DNA from: Puccinia triticina
Taxonomy: Eukaryota; Basidiomycota; Pucciniomycetes; Pucciniales; Pucciniaceae
Direction of reading: 5' to 3'
Assembly (NCBI RefSeq): GCF_026914185.1
Contig: NC_070570.1
Coordinates: 4,774,001 to 4,838,000 of the forward strand
Length of the DNA stretch: 64,000 bases
Position numbers and translations under genes: made by a program. The notes beneath the pieces were generated by a model. It was not told the DNA's origin, searched no databases, and saw only the letters and a program-made list of their open reading frames with translations. Shown here in pieces: positions 55,906 to 64,000 of this stretch (within the stretch, counting starts at the first letter, position 1; the number at the start of each line of letters is the position of its first letter).

Positions 55906-56503
55906 GTAAGTAAGATGATAGAAAAGAAGAGAGAAGAGAAACCGCAAGCCTCCACGCGCATTGCCGTTCCCAACCGATCCCGCAGATCCAAAACTTTCCC
56001 GCACTAGTCCATCAGCTCCGCCTGCTTTCTGCACGTCATTGTCCCAGACTCTGCTCCTCTCCAACGCTTGACCTCCCACCGCCCTCTGTCTAGCCCCCAC
56101 CAGCCAGTCTCTCACCACAGCCTCCGCCCCATTTCCACCCGCTAGTGGAACCCGCTTCAGCTGCCGTGGCTCACCTGCTAACGCGCCACTGCTACCAGTC
56201 CACGTGTGTAGTCTGCAACAGTCCAGTTCTGTCTTTCCGCTCCGGTCCCAATCCGCAATCCGCAATCCACAATCCGTGCATTCCATCTGCGCGCAACTTT
56301 CTGTAAGCTTTCTCAGCGCGCTTTCTGACATCATCCTCAGTGCTTATGTCACCGGAATTCACTCTGCCTGAGCCTCTCTGTGCATTCCCGCCTGCACTAT
56401 CTCTGAGTGGACATTCTACCACACATGCCCATATGAATCACTACACCGGAGTTGTGCTGCGATCTTCAACAAAACTTTTCAATCGTACCATCACCACTGT
56501 ATT

Positions 56504-57465
56504 TTAACCTACGTTGTCAAGTGTGACAAATGCCAAATTTCCAACAATCTTCCAGTCACAGATTACTTGGCTGAGACAATCGGAGATGACCGCGGCAGAA
56601 TGCGGAGGAGGAAGCGGTTGGAAACCAAGGATAAGCTTGTCAAGATTCCAGTTCTTGTCAATGTAGTGGCCGGTCACAACCATGTATCCAGTAAGATCGG
56701 AGGAGGTCCATAAGTCAGTCGTCAGGGCTACATGTTGAGCCTGCTGTTTGACCTTGCGGATAAGAACTGCTTTTTGATCGTGAAAAATCTTGATGCAGTA
56801 TTTTTGCACTGTATTTTTTCCAGGAACGGTAAACTGAGGCTGAGCCTCCTTCATGAACCGCATTAATCCTTGGTTTTCAACCACGGCAAAAGGAAATTTG
56901 TGTTTGATGATCATTTCTGCAATGGTTTGACGGGTTTGCTCTTGATTGTAAATTTAGACTCCGTGTCTGCTAGCAGGGTGACTTGACGAGCTGAAGTTTA
57001 AGAGGACTCGTTGGTTTCTGACAACACCTCTCTTTTTGGATAAGCACTTCTGTGCATGCCTTCAAAGATGATTGGTTCCAGCTGACAAGGCCCCCGTGAG
57101 TTTTGTATGGAAGTAGTTGCACTGCACATTTTCCTTTCCATCATCTGTTTGTTCAATGTCATACATAAATGAGAAAATGGATCTATTTCATGAGTTGTTG
57201 GTCTTGATGGGCTGAAAAGAGAAGATCTTACCAATAATCTTTGAGAAGTGCTCCCAAACACCGCTATTTATCTTTATTTTTTTGGATTGAGACTCTTCTT
57301 GTTCTTTGCTGACAGTGTTGGTGGGTTCTGGAGTTGGTGTCCCTGTATTCTGGGTAGTAGTAGCTTGGGAATTGGACAGGGGGACAACTTTGATATCTTT
57401 TTGCCCGGGGTTAGATGCCGGCATGTTGAGGGTAATTGCCAAATTGGGATGATGACCAGTTCCAT
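56504..57465 (-). pseudogene. hAT transposase, N-terminal part with BED-like finger
   Basis: The minus strand begins with a Ser/Thr/Pro-rich stretch, then SGVWEHFSKI, the start of a BED zinc finger. After a likely intron (GTAAGATC...AAATAG), VQCNYFHTKLTG and AGTNHL follow, where the second finger Cys appears changed to Phe. The catalytic region has VALTTDLWTSSDLTGYMVVT and ITLDN-like FVTLDN. It is broken by stops and by the insertion at 56430. It continues at 40975. Confidence 0.75.
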
Positions 57466-57708
57466 TCAGGAGCTGAGAACCTTAGTGGCACAGTGTTCAC
57501 CATTGGGCACCCCGGGTGGGGAAATGGGTGAGGCCCAAGTACAGGCACCTGACGGGCTGCCCGCCCCGGCCCAACTGAGGTCGCGGTTCTGATGGGCTGG
57601 GCCAACTTTGATTATTTCCCTCAAAAGCCGACGTGCACCTGCCGCAAACCCTGCCGGGTGTGGGCGGCCCGTTGGCAAGCCCGCCCAATTGGCATCCCTA
57701 CTGAAGAT

Positions 57709-58129
57709 GTTCACCAGAAAAGGTTTTCAAATTTGAATAGATCTGTGTGAGTCAGTGGGAGGCAGTAAGAGTCTAATGGAGAGTTGGCAGGATGATGAGG
57801 GTGTGTGGTACACTAACTTATCAAAGTCCCTCCCCAATCCATGCAACAGGTTGGATTTCAGAGCTCAGCTGGTGGTTTGGGTGGTATCTCAATGAATACT
57901 CAATTTGGGTTTAGTCCTAGGGTTAGCGGGGTCTACATTTAGACCTCACTAGCTCCAAATGGAACTACAGGTCAATTCAATCCCCAGTTAATCCAACCCA
58001 ATGTAGTTGTGAGGTAAAACTAAGTGCCCTAATCCGGGTTAACTTGGTGCCTGATCAGTGATGCGGATGCTCTGAGTGATTGCCCATGTGCAAGCTGAAG
58101 AGGCTGCATCTCCCACGGTCCGGGGTTTT
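57709..58129. other. Unclassified sequence between hAT and CACCAGG element
   Basis: No gene, repeat or end motif was seen. Confidence 0.35.
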
Positions 58130-58132
58130 ATT

Positions 58133-59005
58133 CACCAGGAAAATAAAATAGTCAGTTGATGACAAGTGACATCACACCAGCTCCAGCCAGCTACCCAACA
58201 TCTATCCAATATCTATCCACTATCTACCCCAATCTCCCAACTGTCTCCTCAACTTCCAAAATTTACCAAGGAGGTCCTGTTCAGTTTTTGATGAGCCCAA
58301 ATGATCCTTAGTTCTTTCCAGCTGATACTCAGCTTTGGTACCCAGCTCATACTCAGCTTTTTTGCTCAGCTCATACTCAGCTTTTTCACGCAGCTCACTC
58401 TCAGAATTGGAATAAAAAATTATTACCAGTCCTTGCCTAGCTGATTCTCAGCTTTGTACTAGTCCTGGCACAGCTGATGCTCAGCTTTGTACCAGTCCTT
58501 TCTCAGCCTTTTCCTAGTTCTGTCCCAGCTGATGCTCAGCTTTGACTCAGTCCTGGGCCAGCTGGCCAGGTGATGCTCAGCTTGCTGAGTATCAGCTGAG
58601 CCAGGCCAGGGAAAAATATGGGAATTAGCTTGAACAGGACCAGAGCTGAAAATCAGCTAGGCTAGGTCCAAAACCAAGCATCAGCTGAGCCACGTCCAAG
58701 GCTGGGCATCAGCTGTGCCAGGGTCAAAAATGATCATCATGTGGCCGGTGCCAAAGCTGAGCATCAGCTGGGCCAGGGCAAAAACTGAGCATCAGCTGAG
58801 CCAGGGTAAAAGCTGAGCATCAGCTGGGCCAGGGCCAAAGCTGAGCATCATCTGGTTTTGTCACATTGAGTGCTTTGATCCTGACATCTGACATGCAAGC
58901 CCTAGATGTTCTGTTGGAGAGGAGCAGCATTGGAGCAGTGTTGGAGTTGAAAACAAAGCTGTGTCATGTCACTTGCCATCAAGTGACTACTTTTTTTTCC
59001 TGGTG
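58133..59005. mobile_element. 873-bp CACCAGG-ended fold-back element
   Basis: Ends CACCAGGAAAATAAAATAGT and the inverse of CACCAGGAAAAAAAAGTAGT, each followed by TTGATGRCAAGTGACAT. ATT is duplicated at 58130-58132 and 59006-59008. The interior is two opposed arrays: AGCTGATGCTCAGCTTTG-type units (58310-58600) and their inverse (58600-58860), meeting near 58605. Its ends match the 112-bp MITE at 2646-2757. Non-coding. Confidence 0.88.
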
Positions 59006-59108
59006 ATTGGCTTGCCCCTGCAAGCAGATTTCCCAAACTGTCACTGATGTGTCACAGTAGTCAATATTATGGAGAGTTCATGCGGACAGGGGTGGATCTC
59101 AGGCTACC

Positions 59109-59463
59109 AATGGAGGACTTCCTGTTGCAATCTGGGAGCCTCCCAGAGTCCCAAAGCCTAGATTTCCCTGTGAGATTTGACTCTGATCTGGGCCTAGAAG
59201 GGGTTCCCAGATTGATGGGAAGTCCTCCATTCCAAATCCTAGATCTGCCTAGATTTCCCTGTGAAATCTGAGAAAATCTGTGTTTCCAGATGGACAGGAA
59301 GTCCTCCATTGGCTGTGGGCTACAAGTGTCAGACCACATTGCGGGGTGTTTCCCAGATTTTCCAGCAAAATCTAGGCAGATCTAGGATTTGAGACAATTG
59401 AGCCCAGATTTCCCCACAAAATCTGGAAAAATCTGAGTTCCCAGATTGACAGGAAGTCCTCCA
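59109..59463. mobile_element. Cluster of TGGAGGACTTCC-type MITEs
   Basis: Three or more inverted or direct AGGAAGTCCTCCA ends occur at 59111, about 59216, 59287 and 59451, with AGATTTCC/GGAAATCT words between. This looks like nested or partly duplicated copies of the family at 39256-39397. Confidence 0.6.
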
Positions 59464-60012
59464 CTAAGTCCCACCTGAGGCTTTGCCGTAGGGATTTATG
59501 CCCTATCAGGAATTCTTGCATGAGACTTTTGGATATTTGACCCGTGAACTCATTACATTACTTGTCACTCCTCCAGTCCTGATCCCCTTGTCTTGGAACC
59601 TGTTTTTCCTGAAGCACCTCCTCATTCCCATATTTGCCATATTTTTCCCAATGTTGATATCTCAACTCAAATGTTTTTATAAAAATACTTGTAAAATTCT
59701 GAATAAAACACAAATAATTGCCATATCCCAGCATACCACTGGGATTTCAGAGCACATACAACGCTATCACATAGCGCCAAAAACTCGGCCGTTTTGAGGA
59801 TTGACAAAAGTGAAAAAAGAAGGGTGCACATACGTGATATCACATTGTATCAGATCTGCCAATCGCGCACGGGCTTTGTTGTTTATGATTCGCTCCAAAC
59901 CTGGGAAATTGTCTTTTGCAAAGTTTTCAAAAAATAAAATAAGCATGCAGAAGAGGAGCTAATGGTCCCAAACTGTATCAGAAGAAAGAGAAGATGTAGG
60001 CCTATCTTACAT
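59464..60012. other. A+T-rich DNA, no gene seen
   Basis: A 99-codon plus frame at 59498-59797 has hydrophobic runs but no motif or coding support. Confidence 0.35.
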
Positions 60013-60015
60013 TAA

Positions 60016-60972
60016 ATCAATGGTGAGAGGCTGCGCTGCGCTACCAAAAGCGCCGGTTTTAGCGCAGCGCAGCGGGTGACCGCTATGTGCCCGCCCCAAA
60101 AAGCTGTAGCGCAGCCTTTAAACGCTGCGCTACGGCTAAATGTAGCTCACTTGCGCTATTTCCTCAGGTGAAAAAGCGCAAGCGCAGCGGGAAAAGCTGC
60201 GCTTTTGAGCTAATATAGCGCAGCGCAGCTAAAGTAAGCTTTTTGGCACTAAAGTTGCGCTACATGCGCTTTTCTGCTAAGAAGGCGCAATAGCGCAGCA
60301 GCTATGATTTGTTTTGCTGTGGGCAGCATAGCCCACAGTCGAGGTCTTGGATATGATGGATCCCAAGACCTCCGCTGTGCGCTGCGAGAGACTCCGGAGA
60401 GGGTGGCCGCTGGCTTTGCAAATATCCTGCTGTGGTTTGGTCCCTCAAGTTCTACTTCTCTCCCCTTCCTCAGTCTGTCACCCCCATCATTTGTAACCCC
60501 AAATTTGGTGAGGCCGCAAACATGGCAAATCAAGGAACATCAAAATAGATTATTGGGATGAATAGCTTGTTTAATATCTCCCCCATTATATGTTCCCCCT
60601 CTATAAATTTCTTCCTCTTTCTCCATACTACCAAATCAACCATTAAAATAAAATAAAAAAGCTACTTCCTCCCTTCCCCCCGAAAAAAAGCGCAGCTTGC
60701 TGTTTAAAAGCTACTTCCTCCCCTCCCCCCAAAAAAAGCGCAAAAAAGCGCTATAAAATAGCGTAGCGCGCTATTTATAGCGGCAGCGTAGCGCTTTTGC
60801 ACTATTTTATGGCTACAAATAGCGGCTAAAAAACAGAAAAGCTACAAGCTTGCGCCAAAAAGCGCAAGCGTAGCCCAAAAACGCTATGAAATAGCGGGGC
60901 GCACACGGGCCAAAAAGCGCTGCGCTATGCGCTACGCTGCGCTATCCGCAGCGCAGTGCTTTCACCATTGAT
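60016..60972. mobile_element. 957-bp GCGCTA-rich fold-back element with TAA duplication
   Basis: Ends ATCAATGGTGA(G/A)AG followed by CTGCGCTGCG are inverted at 60972, with TAA on both sides (60013-60015 and 60973-60975), which suits a PIF/Harbinger-type MITE. The flanks of the body are dense in AGCGCAGCG/CGCTGCGCT words, like the TAGCG family in style but with different ends. A unique middle (60300-60655) and a 45-bp tandem pair (60659-60740) break it. Confidence 0.7.
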
Positions 60973-60975
60973 TAA

Positions 60976-61515
60976 ATTTTTGAACCAGTAGAAAATAATC
61001 TAGGTTGAGCTCTGGGCACTCAAAGTTGAGTACCACCAAAACTCAGAATAGTCTCACGCAAGAATTCCTGAGAAGGCACAAGTCCCTCCCCTCCGGCAAA
61101 GCCTCAGGCGGGGGAGAGACTTAGTTAAGGTCGATTGCGGGGCAATGGCCAATAATCATTATCCTAGGGTGTTGTTCAATGATTGCAAAGAGGTAGATCT
61201 GGACCTGGTGTGGGTATATATATAAGTCCAAAATTGGTAGAATCAATCCAAGCGAAGACGACAAAAATGAAACAAATGCATGTTTCCTAAACAACAGTTC
61301 AACTGAATAAAGTTCCTGACTGATACAACAAATTTGCGGATAAAACGAGGTTCTTTCGATCGAAAAAGGAATAAGAAAGACTGCGTCGCAGGACCAAATG
61401 GTACAAAGTATCTTTTTCTCATCCTGAGCGAGAAAAAGCTGGTCAACTGACAAAGAAAGACAAAGGGCGAGCAGAGAACCGTTGACGGGGCTCCCCGGTA
61501 CGGTCGAAGAGTTGC
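60976..61515. other. Intergenic DNA; 3' flank of the SLT-domain gene
   Basis: A minus open frame at 61121-61534 (137 codons) overlaps the end of the SLT gene in another frame and has no motif. Confidence 0.4.
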
Positions 61516-62997
61516 TCAATGCTCCGATTCGCACACGTCTAAGTTTCGGAAAGTACCGAGCCGGCGGCTATGGGGATCAACGCCCAGAATCCAGGCGTTG
61601 AGAAACTGTTGCAAGTAATCCTATAAGGTACACGAATTATTAATATGACTTGTGTAGGATGGCGTGAGTGATAGAACGAGAATGGCTACATACCAAGTTT
61701 TGTTGACAGACACAGCATCCTTGCTTTCTAGCCTCCATCGCTTTATCCTTGGTAAGGCCTTCAAACCACCCTGAGGAACGATCAGCCAAGAAATGAATTA
61801 AGCTGAGTCAGTATGAGGACTGGTAATCATGAGTTCGTATCAAACACACCATTGTAGGCGCCTAAAGCTTGTAAGCTGATGTAGAAGAAAGCATTGAACA
61901 GACAATTAGGAAGGGTTCGTCTCAGCGACAATTCTGCTATAAATGACCTACACGTTTCCATTGGCCTCGGCAAGTCCATCAGCGAATGTTTTGGCGCCCA
62001 TTTTAATGTTGTAGTTGGGATCAGACTGAAAAAAACACCACATTAAATCGTTGGGCTTCAACCATCTGCATCTGCAGGAACACAAAAGCTAATCAACCCT
62101 TACACAGTTTCCACCGGGCGCACCACCACATTTGTCTTTGGTTATTTGCATTAGTCCGAAGGCTCCACCTTGATCACCAAGGACGTCGGGCCTACAACTT
62201 GACTCCTGCATTGCAAATGCTGCTAAGAAGATTGCTGGTACTGTCGGCCCGAAGAAGAGATTGTTTTAGAGCTTGTGCGGGAGGATCAGGGAAAAGGCAT
62301 TGGAAGTAAACTTACTTCCGTGGTCTTGACCATGTTTTTCAAACAAGGGGCGAAACTTTTGGCATGGTGCGAACGTGCTTTTGGCGGGCTCTTGATCGAG
62401 CGATATGTGCGTTAACATTGAGATGGTGACATGAGCTGGTTTCCAACCGTCTCCAGTAATGCCACAGTTCAGGAACCTATCCACGGCGTTAGCCGAAGTA
62501 AATCAGTAACCTATCTGGATTGTGGAATCTCATGGCGAAACCACCTACGATTCACTTCCGTTGGGGCCTGAACTCTCCGTGATCGACCGAGTTGGCTGGG
62601 CGCTTCCGCAAACTGAAGTAGCGTGTAAGATTGAGCCGAGGGCTGGGGGCTGAGTTGGAAGCAGGTATTTCTCTTTCTCTTGATTGAAGTTGTCCTTCGA
62701 TTTCGTTTTGTGAGCTTTGGATTTTTTGGCATGCTGGGTCTTGCATGCCTTCTTGCCTTTTGCCTTCTTGTGAAATTGAGTATTTTTTCGATGGATGTTT
62801 TTCATCTTGTGCTTGGTGGCTTTGCGGTAGGTTTTGAGCTGATCCGTAACCGCCGAGTCATCGTTGCCTCTCGGCAGAAGCTTGGAAGAAGATAGTTGCG
62901 GCGTTCGACCCGGGTCTGAAGCCAAGGAGGATAACGATAAATATGAGACTAGCACCGTAAAAGTGAACAGCCGCAAAATTCGAGAACGAAAGCACAT
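61516..62997 (-). CDS. Secreted protein with transglycosylase SLT (lysozyme-like) domain
   Basis: The model joins 62997-62549, 62476-62316, 62240-62104, 62025-61952, 61875-61850, 61770-61694 and 61620-61516, giving 342 aa with all phases consistent and GT-AG introns. A signal peptide (MCFRSRILRLFTFTVLVSYL, cleavage near SLAS-DPG) is followed by a Lys-rich linker (residues about 50-110) and then the SLT fold: FAMQESSCRPDV (probable catalytic Glu 216), GGAFGLMQI, SDPNYNIKMGAKTFADGL, ALGAYNGWFEGLT, CQQNLDYLQQFLNAWILG. Such enzymes cleave glycan strands. In a fungus it would act outside the cell, on bacterial or other wall material. Six cysteines or more suggest disulfides. The 26-nt exon is tentative. 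Confidence 0.85.
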
Positions 62998-64000
62998 GGC
63001 TGATTGGAAAACAAGATGAGACGTTATGCAAGTTAGGAAAAATGAACGGGATTGGTTGCGACGTGGCCTTGTAGGAATTGGAGGATGAAAGGGGAGAGCG
63101 ATATAACAAGAAGCGTGGCTTTAAATGGTGACTGGAGTGCCTTTGTGCTTCACAACTTTGGGGTAGACCCGTTGGCAATCGGACGAGGTGGTGAGATTAG
63201 GGTACTGGGCCCGTCTACATGTGATGTCCTGGTCCAAACAAGCCGTCAAAGGTCTGACCGTTGACTGAGCCTCGAATATCTGCCTTTGAAATTTGAGTGT
63301 ACCACTAGCCTCAGTGTCAAGGAAATATGCCGGTGTTTGTGCTGGAAAAGCGATCCTAATTAAATATTTATATTGATACCTTGCTTCGGGAAGAATTTTC
63401 AAAAGTTAAAGCTTCCATGTCTGCGAGACAGCACTGAGTCTGCTCGTCTGCCTCAGTGCTCCTTGGAACATTTGAGGACTGCGGACCACGACCGAACCAT
63501 CTTCGATCTTTGATCCCATAAAACCTCACGTGGTCAGACTCAGTCACCTTTCCTGGGGCCATAAGTTTGTTGCGCCCTACATAGGGCCTCCTATGGGACT
63601 CGGCACAGATGTGATGGATAAGATCCAAAGTTATCGCCACTCGCCAACATCGGTATTGATCATGTCATGACTCAGTGCTGTGCAAAACTATACTCAAATC
63701 CACCTGCAACAAGGGTGAGACTTCAGACGCAGCACATGGACGCAATCATGTCTGACGTGTTACATCATAGACAGTTCGAGTGAGTTCACGTTTGCTGACA
63801 ATACAACATTTGCCAAGTGCCGGGGGCCACCGGGACTGGGGCGTGAAAGTGATACAGTGACCCCGCCATGTAAGCATAAGGATGGTGGACAAAAATCCTA
63901 TGCTTACATCGCAGTATGCTTCTTATCGAGGTAAAATCCCAGCAAAACCAAGAGAATGGTCGCGGGAAATCTAGATTTATGCTATGCTCACATCGTGATT
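62998..64000. other. Upstream region of the SLT gene and unclassified DNA
   Basis: Minus frames at 63121-63402 and 63368-63640 (93 and 90 codons) carry no motif. At 63868-63909 ATGTAAGCATA(A)GGAT is repeated inverted 11 bases later, and a third similar piece (TATGCTCACATCG) lies at the window edge, which suggests an element end running off the window. Confidence 0.4.

Larger units (their letters stand above)
40985..56430. mobile_element. Unidentified insertion in the hAT, split by the Copia element
   Basis: Flanking pieces 40985-41237 and 55911-56430 interrupt the hAT frame. ATATG occurs at 40980-40984 and 56431-56435, a possible 5-bp duplication. The left piece starts TGTCTGACAG, contains the hairpin at 40995-41035 and AATAAAGC near 41118, which suits an LTR fragment. 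The right piece does not end in CA. About 770 bp without the Copia. Class unknown. Confidence 0.4.
39408..57700. mobile_element. hAT transposon, 18.3 kb including nested insertions
   Basis: Ends TAGGGATGCCAAT at 39408 and the inverse ATTGGCATCCCTA at 57700 are flanked by the exact 8-bp duplication CTGAAGAT (39400-39407 and 57701-57708). Both ends continue with GGCGGGC/GGGCCGCC motifs. A decayed transposase gene runs on the minus strand from about 57440 to 39739. It is split by 40985-56430. Without nested DNA the element is about 2.8 kb, an ordinary hAT size. Confidence 0.88.

Noticed and set aside
55624..56334. 236-codon minus ORF as a gene
   Set aside because: It crosses from an unidentified insertion into the Copia LTR. 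Only the LTR part matters, as the possible tail of the Copia polyprotein.

Overview
The window looks like a TE-swollen, intron-rich fungal chromosome, most likely a basidiomycete and plausibly a rust (Pucciniales). This is inferred from the split B-type cyclin gene with short GT-AG introns, the split secreted lytic-transglycosylase-like gene, the hAT, Copia, RNase H-bearing LINE and CACTA content, and long A+T-rich intergenic stretches. No marker gene fixes the species.

Only a few loci look like ordinary host genes: a lineage-specific gene damaged by a stop and a frameshift (25988-28150, minus) with a decayed paralogous fragment at about 32925-33215; a six-exon cyclin B (29868-32121, minus); a predicted membrane protein (37031-37978, plus); and a seven-exon secreted SLT-domain protein (61516-62997, minus). 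Almost everything else is mobile DNA in nested layers.

Left part (1-25 kb): tandem repeats and a tRNA-like sequence; a 112-bp CACCAGG-ended MITE; a TAGCG-rich fold-back element split by a solo-LTR-like insertion (3649-4972); a 5'-truncated LINE (5344-12358, 9-bp target duplication) interrupted inside its RNase H domain by a 5.26-kb CACCAGG-ended element (6124-11384); a chimeric element carrying PAS-kinase-like and Mon1-like gene fragments (12368-14630); LTR remnants; hAT and TA-flanked MITEs; a second gene-fragment mosaic (importin-like, unknown, acyl-CoA-synthetase-like) upstream of a Helitron-like 3' end at 20574; and a 3.69-kb CACCAGG-ended element (21180-24872) that holds a small three-exon ORF.

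Right part (39-57.7 kb): one 18.3-kb hAT copy (39408-57700, TSD CTGAAGAT) whose decayed transposase is split by an unidentified insertion (40985-56430). That holds a young Copia element (41238-55905, LTRs about 98% alike by eye). The Copia carries a PIF/Harbinger-like MITE in its 3' LTR (41976-42869) and an 8.0-kb CACTA-ended element in its integrase (44969-52980). The CACTA-ended element is a giant fold-back filled with about 37 copies of a 173-bp satellite, and one arm is itself hit by a TA-type MITE. Target duplications can be read at nearly every level, and removing the inserts rejoins host reading frames.

The most striking theme is a set of non-autonomous DNA transposons with CACTA-like ends (CACCAGG or CACTACCA, random 3-bp target duplications). 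None shows a recognisable transposase here, and their interiors are palindromic or satellite arrays. The same kind of palindrome array (GATGGCC...GGCCATC) also fills a PIF/Harbinger-like element, so the array appears to have spread between transposon types.
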